DNA of 64,000 nucleotides from Clostridium acidisoli DSM 12555. GTDB taxonomy: Bacteria; Bacillota; Clostridia; Clostridiales; Clostridiaceae. The stretch lies in assembly GCF_900176305.1 (NCBI RefSeq), contig NZ_FWXH01000003.1:496001-560000 (forward strand), read 5' to 3'. The notes under the pieces are model-generated. The model searched no databases. It was not told the origin of the DNA and saw only the letters and a program-made list of their open reading frames with translations. Below, one piece after another: positions 27,039 to 35,588 of the stretch. Positions within the stretch are counted from its first letter, which is position 1, and every line of letters starts with the position of its first letter. A program made the translations under genes and the position numbers.

Positions 27039-27728
27039 ATGAAAATTGTTCTTATTTATGGGCAGAATCATAAAGGCTCTACTTATAATATAGGAAGGAT
27101 GCTGGCGAAGAAACTCACTGGAGATATTAAGGAATTTTTCCTTCCAAGGGATTTTGATCAATTTTGTGTTGGGTGTACTAATTGTATTATAAAGCAAGAG
27201 TCACTTTGTCCACATTATGAAAAATTGCTTCCAATAACGAAGGCTATAGATAATGCAGATGTGTTGATTTTTGCAAGTCCAGTATATGTATTCCATGCTA
27301 CAGGACCCATGAAGACGTTACTTGATCATTATGGATACCGCTATATGGTGCATCGACCGGAGGAAAAAATGTTTTCAAAACAGGCGGTATGCATTTCAAC
27401 AGCAGCAGGCGCAGGTATGAAATCCACAAATAAGGATATGGCGGATAGTTTGTTCTTCTGGGGTATTCCAAAGATTTATAAATATGGTGTTGCAGTTCGG
27501 GCAACTTCTTATGAGAAGATTGATGATAAGACAAAAAAGAAGATAGAGCGAAAAACGACGATAATGGCAAATAAAATAAATAAAAGAAATGGGAAAGTCA
27601 AGCCTGGAATTAAGACAATTGGCTTCTTTTTCATTATGCGAATGATGCAGAAAAGTAGTTGGAATGAGGCGGATAAGGTATATTGGAATAAAAAAGGGTG
27701 GACAGGTAAACAACGTCCTTGGAAGTGA
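27039..27728 (+). CDS. NADPH-dependent FMN reductase / flavodoxin-fold protein
   Basis: The 229 aa protein has the flavodoxin-like start IVLIYGQNHKGSTYNIGRML, the CVGCTNC(x)nCPH cysteine cluster of iron-sulfur flavoprotein relatives, and FASPVYVFHATGPMKTLLDHYGYR. It would use FMN and NAD(P)H to reduce an unknown acceptor. The C-terminus ends in a basic W-rich tail (VYWNKKGWTGKQRPWK). A gaggag site precedes the start. Confidence 0.87.
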   Translation: MKIVLIYGQNHKGSTYNIGRMLAKKLTGDIKEFFLPRDFDQFCVGCTNCIIKQESLCPHYEKLLPITKAIDNADVLIFASPVYVFHATGPMKTLLDHYGYRYMVHRPEEKMFSKQAVCISTAAGAGMKSTNKDMADSLFFWGIPKIYKYGVAVRATSYEKIDDKTKKKIERKTTIMANKINKRNGKVKPGIKTIGFFFIMRMMQKSSWNEADKVYWNKKGWTGKQRPWK

Positions 27729-27777
27729 AAAGAGAGGTATTTTAAATGATAAAACAAAAAAATTAAAGGAGGACTTT

Positions 27778-28680
27778 ATGAAACGTATATTAGTTACAGG
27801 TGGAACTGTATTTGTTAGTAAATATGTAGCAAGATATTTTGAGACAAAAAATTATGAAGTTTATGTTTTAAATAGGGGCACAAAACAGCAATTGGAGAAT
27901 GTCAATTTTATATGTGCAGATAGAAATAATTTGGAAGATTCTTTACTAAAATATTCTTTTGATGCCGTAATCGACGTATGTGGATATAATCAGAAGGATA
28001 TTAGAAATATATTAGATGGATTAGGTCAATTTAAGGATTATATATTTATTAGTTCTTCTGCCGTTTATCCTGAAACAAATGAGCAGCCATTTTCTGAAAA
28101 TCAAAAGCTTGGTTTGAATTCTATCTGGGGCAAATATGGAACTGATAAGATAGAAGCGGAAGAATATCTACTTTCAAGAGTTCCGAATTCATATATTTTA
28201 AGACCTCCATATCTATATGGACCAATGCAAAACGTATATAGAGAGCCATTTGTATTTGAATGCGCTTTAAAAAACAGGAAATTTTATATTCCTAACGATG
28301 GGAAGATGAAATTACAATTTTTTCATGTAGATGATTTGTGTAAAGTTATTGAAAAAATTCTAGAAAACCACCCTAAGGAACATATATTAAATGTTGGAAA
28401 TACAGAAGTGGTAGATATAAATACATTTGTTGAACTATGTTATAAAGTGGTAGGGACTCCGTTAGAAAAAATATATGTAACTAACCATGATAATCAAAGA
28501 GATTATTTTAGTTTTTATAATTATGAATATATCTTAGATGTCTCAAAACAAAACGAATTATTACCAGAGCAAAAGAATTTATTTGAAGGATTAAAAGAGT
28601 CTTACCAATGGTTTAAATGCCATCCTCACGAATTTGTAAAAAAGGGATATATCGAATTTATTCAACAAAATTTTGAGTAA
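27778..28680 (+). CDS. NAD-dependent epimerase/dehydratase
   Basis: The 300 aa protein is an extended SDR with the N-terminal dinucleotide motif VTGGTVFVSKYVA, SSSAVYP, the catalytic YGTDK (YxxxK) and LRPPYLYGP. It resembles SDR proteins of the nucleoside-diphosphate-sugar epimerase type. The NAD motif departs from TGxxGxxG (V-F-V-S instead of x-G-x-x-G), so cofactor binding may be modified. The start ATG 27778 follows aaaggagga; the longer open frame overlapping the previous gene is not used. Confidence 0.88.
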   Translation: MKRILVTGGTVFVSKYVARYFETKNYEVYVLNRGTKQQLENVNFICADRNNLEDSLLKYSFDAVIDVCGYNQKDIRNILDGLGQFKDYIFISSSAVYPETNEQPFSENQKLGLNSIWGKYGTDKIEAEEYLLSRVPNSYILRPPYLYGPMQNVYREPFVFECALKNRKFYIPNDGKMKLQFFHVDDLCKVIEKILENHPKEHILNVGNTEVVDINTFVELCYKVVGTPLEKIYVTNHDNQRDYFSFYNYEYILDVSKQNELLPEQKNLFEGLKESYQWFKCHPHEFVKKGYIEFIQQNFE

Positions 28681-28790
28681 TTTATTTTAATGATAATTTA
28701 AATATTAATTTTGTAGATAGTAGCATGTTAAATATAAAGTTAGCAGAACTAGACAATGCTAAGATAATAAATGAAGAAGGGTTAAAAGCT

Positions 28791-29972
28791 ATGAAATACG
28801 AAATTATACACTTAATAAAAGAGAAATGGAAAGGAACTGTAATTCCAATAAAATATACAACAGATAAGTATTATGATGTTATAGTAAATAAAACAGATAA
28901 AGGATTTGCTATCGATATAGAAAAGAAAAACTTTACAGAGCCAGTAACTTATACTCTAGAAGAATATGATTTGAAAGATAGATTATATGAAAATTTCAGG
29001 GAGAATGTTTATGCTTGGGGTGTGGTAGTTAATTTTGAATTAGTTGCTGCAATTGAAACTAATCAAGAATTAGGGCCTAATCGTCTAAGAATTATAGAAC
29101 TTTGGGTAGCAGAAGAATATCAAAAGCAAGGAATAGGTCATGAACTAATTGAAATAGCCAAGGAACAAGCAAGAAGGGAACGTCGTCGTGTTATTATACT
29201 AGAAACACAATCTTGTAATGTTAATGCAGTAGACTTTTATCAGCATGAAGGCTTTAGCTTGATTGGTATAGACACTTGTTGCTACAAGAATAATGATTCA
29301 CAAAGAAAAGAAGTAAAGCTAGAATTTGGATGGTTATTAAAAGAAAAGAAAAAATTTAATAACGATGAAATAGAGGTTAGAATGGAAACACCGGATGATT
29401 GGTACAAGGTAGAATTAATGACACAGCATGCATTTTGGAATAAACATCATCTTGGATGTGACGAACACTACCTTGTGCATAAAATGCGTCAAGATAAAGA
29501 CTATCTTCCAGAACTAAGCAGAATAGCTGTAAAGGATGGAGAAGTAATAGGATGTATAATGTATTCAAAGGCAAGAGTTGTTGATGCGTCAGATATACAT
29601 GAAATTATAACATTTGGACCTCTTTGTGTAGATCCTAAATGGCAAGGATGTGGAGTTGGTGAACTGTTATTAAGGGAAACAATGAAATTAGCTGCAGATA
29701 AAGGGTATAAAGGGATTGTAATTTTTGGAGAGCCAGATTATTACCCTAGAGTAGGATTTAAAACATGTGACAATTTCAATATTACAACGGCTGACGGTAA
29801 AAATTTTGACGCATTTATGGGAATTGAATTAGGAAAAGATAGCATGAAATACATAAAAGGAAAATTTTACGAATCCAAAGTTTTTGATAATCTTCCAAAG
29901 GAAGAAGTAGAAGAATATAATAAAAAATTTTCTAAACTACAAAAATTAAGATTTCCAGGACAATGGGATTAA
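28791..29972 (+). CDS. Tandem double GNAT acetyltransferase
   Basis: The 393 aa protein carries two GNAT domains. The first (about 40-185) contains EYQKQGIGHELIE and NVNAVDFYQHEGF; the second (about 205-390) contains KWQGCGVGELLL and DYYPRVGF, of the YhbS type. Both acetyl-CoA loops look intact. The frame is open to ATG 28725, but the better ribosome site (gaagaaggg) precedes ATG 28791, so I chose that; 28725 would add 22 residues. Substrate unknown. Confidence 0.85.
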   Translation: MKYEIIHLIKEKWKGTVIPIKYTTDKYYDVIVNKTDKGFAIDIEKKNFTEPVTYTLEEYDLKDRLYENFRENVYAWGVVVNFELVAAIETNQELGPNRLRIIELWVAEEYQKQGIGHELIEIAKEQARRERRRVIILETQSCNVNAVDFYQHEGFSLIGIDTCCYKNNDSQRKEVKLEFGWLLKEKKKFNNDEIEVRMETPDDWYKVELMTQHAFWNKHHLGCDEHYLVHKMRQDKDYLPELSRIAVKDGEVIGCIMYSKARVVDASDIHEIITFGPLCVDPKWQGCGVGELLLRETMKLAADKGYKGIVIFGEPDYYPRVGFKTCDNFNITTADGKNFDAFMGIELGKDSMKYIKGKFYESKVFDNLPKEEVEEYNKKFSKLQKLRFPGQWD

Positions 29973-30024
29973 CAAAAGCTTAATTCACATTAGATAAAAT
30001 TAACTGATACAGAGAGGAAAAAAT

Positions 30025-30561
30025 ATGCTAATAGAAACAGAAAGATTAATTATTCGTGATTTTCAACTTAAAGATAAGGAAAATTTAATGAAGATTATAT
30101 GGCAAAAAAATGTAATACGATTTATGAGAGATTGGTCTGAAAATAGCATTGTCGAAGGAAGACTTTTAGGGTATATTAAGTGGCTTCAGACACAAAAGGA
30201 ATCAAAAAATATTTATGAAAACAAAAGATATGCTGTTGTACCAAAAGAAACAGATGAGCTAATTGGTATGGTTGGAATGGGTTTGGAGGACACGTTAAAT
30301 GAAGTGGAAATGGCATATTTTATAGATGAAGATCATGTGGGTAATGGATATGCAACAGAAGCACTAAAGGCTCTATATGAATGGTGCATAAGTGTATCAG
30401 ATATTTCATATATGATTCTTACTATCGATTGTGAAAATACTGCCTCATGTAAAGTTGCAGAAAAGGCACAGTTTAAATTATTTGAGAAAAGAATTCCAAT
30501 TGGACATAAACAACCTAATATGGAAAGTGACAGTTACTTTTATTATCGTAGATATCGATAG
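30025..30561 (+). CDS. GNAT acetyltransferase, RimJ/RimL type
   Basis: The 178 aa protein begins LIETERLIIRDFQLKDKENL, the hallmark of RimJ/RimL acetyltransferases. Its acetyl-CoA loop is VGNGYATEALKAL and the CENTASCKVAEKAQFKLFE region follows. Relatives acetylate protein N-termini, ribosomal proteins or antibiotics. Which of these applies here is unknown. It has an agaggaaa ribosome site. Confidence 0.9.
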   Translation: MLIETERLIIRDFQLKDKENLMKIIWQKNVIRFMRDWSENSIVEGRLLGYIKWLQTQKESKNIYENKRYAVVPKETDELIGMVGMGLEDTLNEVEMAYFIDEDHVGNGYATEALKALYEWCISVSDISYMILTIDCENTASCKVAEKAQFKLFEKRIPIGHKQPNMESDSYFYYRRYR

Positions 30562-30614
30562 ATTTTAATTTATCTCATTAAACAAAATGAGTATACAAGA
30601 ATGGAGAAAGATTT

Positions 30615-31133
30615 ATGAATAATTTATTCTTAGTTGAACCCAGAAGAGAATATCAAAAGAGCTTTGAAAATTATGTTTTGGCATATAAAAGAAAAAATGA
30701 TATACATTATCTGCATATGTACAAAAAAGGATTGGAGGATTTTCATGGTTATTTAAATTACCTGAATAATCTTTCTCGAGGCATAGAAATACCTGAAGGA
30801 TGGGTAAGAACATCAACATTTTGGCTAATAGATAATGATGAAGTTGTAGGGGTCGTACGAGTTAGACATGAAGATGTAAGTACGGATGGACACATAGGAT
30901 ATGATATATCACCAAGTTATAGAAATAAGGGTTATGGTACTCAAATTCTAAAATTGGCATTAGATAAGGCAGAAGAAATAGGCATAAAAGAAGCAATAGT
31001 TACTTGTAACATAGATAATATAGCTTCAAGAAAAATTATAGAAAAGAACAATGGTAAACTACTTGGAACAATTTTTGATGAAGAGGAAAATGAAAATCTA
31101 TACAAGTATAGTATTACATTAATAGCCAACTAA
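30615..31133 (+). CDS. GNAT-family N-acetyltransferase
   Basis: The 172 aa protein has the loop SYRNKGYGTQIL (about 103-114) and the CNIDNIASRKIIEKNNG region. It is a paralogue of the genes at 26464 and 44555. Pieces of this gene type recur elsewhere in the array: the CNIDNIASRKII segment at 36143-36190 and the start (LFLVEPRR) at 39847. Start ATG follows atggaga. Confidence 0.9.
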   Translation: MNNLFLVEPRREYQKSFENYVLAYKRKNDIHYLHMYKKGLEDFHGYLNYLNNLSRGIEIPEGWVRTSTFWLIDNDEVVGVVRVRHEDVSTDGHIGYDISPSYRNKGYGTQILKLALDKAEEIGIKEAIVTCNIDNIASRKIIEKNNGKLLGTIFDEEENENLYKYSITLIAN

Positions 31134-31247
31134 AATACACATTATTCTTAAATAATAAGTGGTGTTGACTCAAAGAAGGTGTGAAAAATAAGTATTCGTT
31201 ATAAGGTATTTAAAATTATTCTGAAAGAAAGCGGTATAAAGAAGATA

Positions 31248-32090
31248 TTGTCATTACCGACAAAAGAACTCCTGTTGAAAGTACAAAAGATAAATCATAG
31301 GCGTAGCTTTAAAATTCCAAATGGCAAACAGTATCAATATAAAGATATTGTATTTCTTGACCGTTTTCATTGTCTCAAAATTAGTGAAAATACGGAAAAA
31401 TCACAAAAGGCAATTCTTTTTCTTTATGGCGGGGGTATGATTTTAAGCCCCCATGGTAGCAATATCAAATTTGCGGCGAGAGTGGGGAAACGAAGTAAAT
31501 CGGACATATGGTTTCCTTATTACCCTTTATGCATAGAAAACAGTATTGATATGCTCTATAATATGTTATTTGAAGTTTACAAAAGAATGCTGAAAGAATA
31601 TGATGCTGAAAACATATCTTTCCTTGGCTTTTCCTCAGGAGCTGCATTAAGCATAGGGCTTTGTCAATACAATCATGAGCAAAACAATTTCTTGCCAATA
31701 CCTAAACAAATCATTGCATGTTCACCGGGGTGTGTCCCACTAAGTGAAGAAGAAACGGCAAAGATGCGAAATTTATCTGAAAAAGATATTATTGTTGATG
31801 CTGGGTTTATGTTGCACATGAAGGACATCATGACTCACGGAAAAGATATTCCTAAATATATGCTTTCGGGAGCTCGAGGCGATTTTACCGATATGCCGGA
31901 AATACATTTTTACTATGGAACAGATGAAGTACTATATGCTGAAGCGGATTATTTTGAAAGGGCTTGTAAAAAACATGGTGTTACATACCATATGCATATA
32001 GGAAATGGCATGTGTCATTGTTATCCTATGATGCCGTTTATTCCAGAGGCTAAGCGAGCATTAAATGAAATAATCCAAATATTGCTATGA
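31248..32090 (+). CDS. Alpha/beta hydrolase (esterase/acetyl hydrolase type), start uncertain
   Basis: The protein (280 aa from this TTG) has an oxyanion motif YGGGM in place of HGGG, the nucleophile elbow GFSSG, an aspartate in YGTDEVLY and a histidine in GMCHCYP. The frame continues 20 codons upstream through ISIRYKVFKIILKESGIKK, a typical N-terminus, to ATA at 31188, placed 7 bases after agaaggt. The usual ATG there seems to have become ATA. Translation may start weakly at ATA or at the TTG given here. Substrate unknown. Confidence 0.78.
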   Translation: MSLPTKELLLKVQKINHRRSFKIPNGKQYQYKDIVFLDRFHCLKISENTEKSQKAILFLYGGGMILSPHGSNIKFAARVGKRSKSDIWFPYYPLCIENSIDMLYNMLFEVYKRMLKEYDAENISFLGFSSGAALSIGLCQYNHEQNNFLPIPKQIIACSPGCVPLSEEETAKMRNLSEKDIIVDAGFMLHMKDIMTHGKDIPKYMLSGARGDFTDMPEIHFYYGTDEVLYAEADYFERACKKHGVTYHMHIGNGMCHCYPMMPFIPEAKRALNEIIQILL

Positions 32091-32141
32091 TTATGAGCAC
32101 AATCGTGAGATGATAAGTTCTAAGTTGAATGGAGAAATATA

Positions 32142-32600
32142 ATGATATGTATTATAGATGATAAAGAACAAAAAGAAAAAATAGCCAAAGAAATATTAAC
32201 TAATTTACCAGATTGGTTTGGATTGCCAGAAAGTACGAAAAAATATATACAGCAAAGTAAAGATTTGCACTTTTGGGCTGATGTAGAAGATGAACTTGCA
32301 AGAGGATTTGCTGTATTAAAAGAAACAAGTCCATATACTGTTGAACTTTATGTTATAGGAGTATTAAAAGAATTACATAGAAAAAAAATTGGTAAGAATC
32401 TGTTTCAATATTGTTATGATTATGCTAAAGAACAGGGCTACTTATATATGCAAGTAAAGACAGTAAAAGAAGGTTGTTATGATGAATACGATAGAACAAT
32501 AGCATTTTATAAGAAGCTTGGATTTAAAGAATTTGAGTGTTTCCCTACACTTTGGGATAAATGGAATCCATGTCAAATTTATGTTATGTCCATCAAGTGA
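32142..32600 (+). CDS. GNAT-family N-acetyltransferase
   Basis: The 152 aa protein has the core AVLKETSPYTVELYVIGVLKELHRKKIGKNLFQYC and the AFYKKLGFKEFECFPTLWD ending of a GNAT group common in Firmicutes. The loop reads RKKIGK instead of RxxGxG. A strongly decayed copy lies at 39847-40231. The stop codon TGA overlaps the first bases of an array repeat, showing how tightly gene and repeat are joined. Confidence 0.9.
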   Translation: MICIIDDKEQKEKIAKEILTNLPDWFGLPESTKKYIQQSKDLHFWADVEDELARGFAVLKETSPYTVELYVIGVLKELHRKKIGKNLFQYCYDYAKEQGYLYMQVKTVKEGCYDEYDRTIAFYKKLGFKEFECFPTLWDKWNPCQIYVMSIK

Positions 32601-32640
32601 ATTCCAATTTAAGATTGAGTGAAATAAATAGAAATTTGTA
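32600..32640 (+). repeat. Array repeat (type A), full copy
   Basis: AATTCCAATTTAAGATTGAG then TGAAATAAATAGAAATTTGTA. The left end overlaps the TGA stop of the GNAT gene. The following 65 bases up to the phosphatase start are also duplicated at 42293-42358. Confidence 0.8.
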
Positions 32641-32705
32641 GGTGAGCATTTACCTATATATCATATAAAAAGTACAGATAGTTCTTTTAAAATTTAGGAG
32701 GATAT

Positions 32706-33209
32706 ATGAAAACAGTAGTATACTTTATTAGACATGCCGAACCAGATTATTCTGTTCATGATGATGCAAGTAGACCGTTAACAGATAAGGGTAAAAAGGA
32801 TGCTTTAAAGGTTGCAACTTATTTTAAAGATAAGGAGATAGAGGTTGCATTGTCAAGTCCATACAGAAGAGCAATAGATACAATAAAACCATTTGTTGAA
32901 ACAAGCAATATGAAGGTTGAATTAGTTGAAGATTTTAGAGAAAGAAAAGTTGATAGTTGTTGGATAGATGATTTTCATGGATTTTCTCAAAGGCAGTGGG
33001 AAGACTTTAATTTTAAACTATCAGATGGAGAATGTTTGAATGAGGTACAAGAACGAAATATAAAAGCATTGAAAAAGGTTTTAAAGAAATTTTATGGAAA
33101 AAAGATAGTTATAGGGACACATGGAACTGCATTGAGTACAATTATAAACTATTATGAATCTGCATTTGGATATAAAGATTTTAATGAAATAAGGCTACTT
33201 ATGCCATAG
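32706..33209 (+). CDS. Histidine phosphatase, ended early by an amber codon
   Basis: The 167 aa protein has the RHAEP phosphohistidine motif (residues 9-13), SSPYRRAIDT and the second catalytic histidine in GTHGTALS. After LMP the frame meets TAG at 33207, then continues open for 19 codons to TGA at 33267 (VVKFDFNETKCIKIENI). That tail looks like the normal end of the family, so TGG probably became TAG. The catalytic part is complete. A deletion-bearing copy is at 42359. Confidence 0.88.
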   Translation: MKTVVYFIRHAEPDYSVHDDASRPLTDKGKKDALKVATYFKDKEIEVALSSPYRRAIDTIKPFVETSNMKVELVEDFRERKVDSCWIDDFHGFSQRQWEDFNFKLSDGECLNEVQERNIKALKKVLKKFYGKKIVIGTHGTALSTIINYYESAFGYKDFNEIRLLMP

Positions 33210-33279
33210 GTAGTAAAATTTGACTTTAACGAAACAAAATGTATTAAAATTGAGAATATAGACATATGATTTTATAAAT

Positions 33280-33309
33280 ATTGTTATAAAGTAAATAACA
33301 AATAGTAAT
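33280..33309 (+). pseudogene. Fragment of the P-loop kinase gene (3' end)
   Basis: Thirty bases (ATTGTTATAAAGTAAATAAC and onward) match the last codons and stop of the kinase gene at 43336-43851. A longer copy is at 33966-34020. It directly precedes the taggaggg ribosome site of the deaminase remnant. Confidence 0.65.
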
Positions 33310-33324
33310 CTAGGAGGGACAACT

Positions 33325-33491
33325 ATGGATATATGGAAAGAATTGTACAATAAGGCTAAAGATCAGTATTATCCTACTGATGTATCACCATTTATTAATT
33401 GCCTTTCGCCACGAACCGCCATCAGGTGTTAGAAGAGCTACTTTCAAACTGGTGGGGAATGAAGCGCTATGAAGAAAATAATGCAGTGTAA
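33325..33491 (+). pseudogene. Cytidine deaminase-like gene, internal deletion
   Basis: The reading frame starts MDIWKELYNKAKDQYYPTDV, like the N-terminus of small cytidine/blasticidin deaminases. It then breaks off after about 26 codons. The last 19 codons of the gene (LLSNWWGMKRYEENNAV, in another frame) follow directly. The middle with the zinc-binding PCGxCR motif is lost. The missing C-terminal part survives as the tail of the chimeric gene at 42359-42967. Confidence 0.75.
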
Positions 33492-33512
33492 TAAAATTCA
33501 AAGCTAAAGGAT

Positions 33513-33959
33513 GTGTTTATTATAAAAAATAAAGGAATTTGCTTAGTACTTTTTATATTCTTTCTATCTATATTAACATCATGTGGGACAAGCAATAATA
33601 CTTCGACTAAAGTAGTTAATATAGACAATGTAGTTAAAGAGACTTTTTTAACTGATAAAGGATATTCTGAAGAATTATCAAAGCATGTTTCAGAGAGGGT
33701 ATTCAAATATACCAATATATATAATGTATATGCTGTAAATGATCCTCAATATAAAAAACCTTTTAAGGTAGATTTTAGTTTAAAAGAAGATTCACAAAGT
33801 GTGAAAAAAGACATAGTTTATGTTAAGATGACTTATTCGGTTATGATAAAAGATGCTACCGGTAAAAGTATAGGGGGTTCAAGAGATATTCCTATAACAT
33901 TCACTGTAAAAATCACAGGTACTAATTGGTACATTACTGATAAATATGAAGCTGCATAA
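33513..33959 (+). CDS. Putative lipoprotein of unknown function
   Basis: The 148 aa protein starts with a lipoprotein signal sequence ending in the lipobox LTSC (Cys near residue 23), so it should be anchored to the outer face of the membrane. The mature part is a small beta-rich domain ending ITGTNWYITDKYE, similar in style to NTF2-like or DUF4878-type lipoproteins. The GTG at 33513 is close to aaagg, so the exact start is uncertain. A truncated copy lies at 42990-43205. Confidence 0.75.
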   Translation: MFIIKNKGICLVLFIFFLSILTSCGTSNNTSTKVVNIDNVVKETFLTDKGYSEELSKHVSERVFKYTNIYNVYAVNDPQYKKPFKVDFSLKEDSQSVKKDIVYVKMTYSVMIKDATGKSIGGSRDIPITFTVKITGTNWYITDKYEAA

Positions 33960-33965
33960 ATTGTT

Positions 33966-34020
33966 GAATGAAATAGTGGATAGAATCTATCAAGATTGTT
34001 ATAAAGTAAATAACAAATAA
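33966..34020 (+). pseudogene. Fragment of the P-loop kinase gene (3' end)
   Basis: These 55 bases match the last 17 codons and stop of the kinase gene (43798-43851) with few changes. They directly precede the ribosome site of the GNAT gene at 34039. An intact kinase cassette presumably once stood here. Confidence 0.75.
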
Positions 34021-34038
34021 TAATTTAGGAGGAGCAAA

Positions 34039-34530
34039 ATGGCAAATATTATTAGAAAATTTTCTGATGATGATATTGAAGCGGCAATAGAAATATGGAA
34101 TGAAGTGGTTGAAGACGGCGTTGCGTTCCCACAATTAGAGAAGCTTGATGTGGAAACAGGAAAAAAATTCTTTTCAAATCAATCTTATACAGGAATAGCT
34201 ATAAACAATGATACTAATAAAATTTGTGGATTATATATCATGCATCCTAATAATGTAGGAAGATGTGTCCATATTTGTAATGCTAGTTATGCGGTAAAAA
34301 GTGATGAACGAGGCAATCATATAGGAGAACTTTTGGTAAAAGATTGTATGACAGAGGCAAAAAAAATGGGATTTAGGATATTACAGTTTAATGCGGTGGT
34401 TAGTAATAATTATTTTGCACTGCGCTTATATGATAAATTGGGCTTTGTCAAGTTAGGAACAATTCCTGGGGGATTTTTAATGAAAGACGGAAGTTATCAA
34501 GATATTATCCCGCATTATCATTTATTATAA
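34039..34530 (+). CDS. GNAT-family N-acetyltransferase
   Basis: The 163 aa protein has the loop DERGNHIGELLVKD (about 92-105) with N-H in place of the usual x-G, and the NYFALRLYDKLGFVKLGTIPGGF ending typical of a GNAT group near phosphinothricin acetyltransferase-like proteins. It has a strong taggagga site. It is one single-gene unit of the array. Confidence 0.88.
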   Translation: MANIIRKFSDDDIEAAIEIWNEVVEDGVAFPQLEKLDVETGKKFFSNQSYTGIAINNDTNKICGLYIMHPNNVGRCVHICNASYAVKSDERGNHIGELLVKDCMTEAKKMGFRILQFNAVVSNNYFALRLYDKLGFVKLGTIPGGFLMKDGSYQDIIPHYHLL

Positions 34531-34542
34531 CTAAGTTTACGT

Positions 34543-34582
34543 ATTCAATTTAATGTTAAGTATTATAAATAGCAATTTGTGA
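34543..34582 (+). repeat. Array repeat (type A), full copy
   Basis: ATTCAATTTAATGTTAAG then TATTATAAATAGCAATTTGTG. It starts 12 bases after the GNAT stop and precedes the VOC gene. It is most like the copy at 25676. Confidence 0.75.
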
Positions 34583-34610
34583 ACAGTAAGAAAGTGAGGA
34601 GTGATTAAAC

Positions 34611-35075
34611 ATGTTTCGATATGTACATACAAATATTATTGCAAAAGATGCAAGAAAACTGATTGAATTTTATAAGACTGTAGTTAAATGTAAAAGCATC
34701 AATGAGACACGTGATCTTCGAGGGGTGTGGTTAGACAGACTTACAGGAATAAACAAAGCACATATTTCAGGAGAGCATCTTCTTTTGCCCGGTTATGGTG
34801 AGGATCACCCAACGCTTGAAATATTTTCATATGATGTGCTGAAAGAAGCATTAGTTCCAGAGATTAACCGTCCTGGTATTGCTCATATAGCTTTTGAAGT
34901 AGACGATGTTGAAACAACTTTAAAAGAAATTATAAATGCGGGTGGAGCTAGAATCGGAGAATTGGTTACTGCCGCGTATCCGAACGGACAGGAAGCAGTA
35001 TTTATCTATGCACAAGACCCTGAAGGTAATATTATAGAATTACAAAGTTGGATAGATATAGAATCTAACTCCTAA
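34611..35075 (+). CDS. VOC-family (glyoxalase-fold) protein
   Basis: The 154 aa protein has the two beta-alpha-beta-beta-beta modules of the vicinal-oxygen-chelate fold. Likely metal ligands are H5 in YVHTNII, a histidine in GIAHIAFEVDD, and the glutamate in NIIELQSW. It may be a lyase, dioxygenase or resistance protein; the substrate is unknown. It has a gaggag site. Confidence 0.88.
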   Translation: MFRYVHTNIIAKDARKLIEFYKTVVKCKSINETRDLRGVWLDRLTGINKAHISGEHLLLPGYGEDHPTLEIFSYDVLKEALVPEINRPGIAHIAFEVDDVETTLKEIINAGGARIGELVTAAYPNGQEAVFIYAQDPEGNIIELQSWIDIESNS

Positions 35076-35088
35076 ATAATAGCATGCT

Positions 35089-35128
35089 AAATTCCAATTT
35101 AAAGTTGAGTAATATAAATAGTAATTTA
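35089..35128 (+). repeat. Array repeat (type A), full copy
   Basis: AAATTCCAATTTAAAG then TTGAGTAATATAAATAGTAATTT. Both palindromic ends are near consensus. It starts 13 bases after the VOC stop. Confidence 0.82.
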
Positions 35129-35181
35129 GTGAGAAGCGTAAATGATATAATAAAAAATACAAGTAATGGGGGTATTAGTCA

Positions 35182-35574
35182 ATGAGCAAATTTAAAGAGG
35201 AGATATTAAATTTTGTTCATGAAAATTTTCAAGCAAATTGGGCTTATGAGGTTGAGCAATCCTTGATGCAGAGTCCTGGAAAATGTTTTATTGCAACAAA
35301 AGAAGGAAAATTATTAGGATTTGCATGTTATGATGCTTCAGCAAAAGGATTCTTTGGGCCAATAGGTGTGCTCACTTCAGATAGAGGCAAAAATATAGGT
35401 ACTTTATTATTATTACGGACATTAGAAGCTATGAGGGAATATGGATATGGATATGCTATTATAGGATGGGTTAGTGAAGCAGAGCAGTTTTATAGAAAAA
35501 CTGTTTCAGCAGAATACATAAAAAATGGTGAACCAGAAAACAGTGTTTATGCAAATTTAATTTTTATGAATTAA
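35182..35574 (+). CDS. GNAT-family N-acetyltransferase (short)
   Basis: The 130 aa protein has the loop SDRGKNIGTLLLLRTL (about 72-87) with N in place of the central Gly, and an EAEQFYRKTV segment. It is near the lower size limit for a GNAT, but the core fold seems complete. A gggggt site precedes the ATG. Acceptor unknown. Confidence 0.85.
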   Translation: MSKFKEEILNFVHENFQANWAYEVEQSLMQSPGKCFIATKEGKLLGFACYDASAKGFFGPIGVLTSDRGKNIGTLLLLRTLEAMREYGYGYAIIGWVSEAEQFYRKTVSAEYIKNGEPENSVYANLIFMN

Positions 35575-35588
35575 ATAAAAAGTTTAAT

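Noticed and set aside
27396-27757. Cys/His-rich minus-strand frames in the flavin reductase gene
   Set aside because: Overlap an intact plus-strand gene in two frames and have no start signals.
32611-32640. Reading the repeat as a promoter (TTGAGT as -35, TATAAA as -10)
   Set aside because: The two boxes are only about 4 bases apart in all copies, too close for sigma-A promoters.
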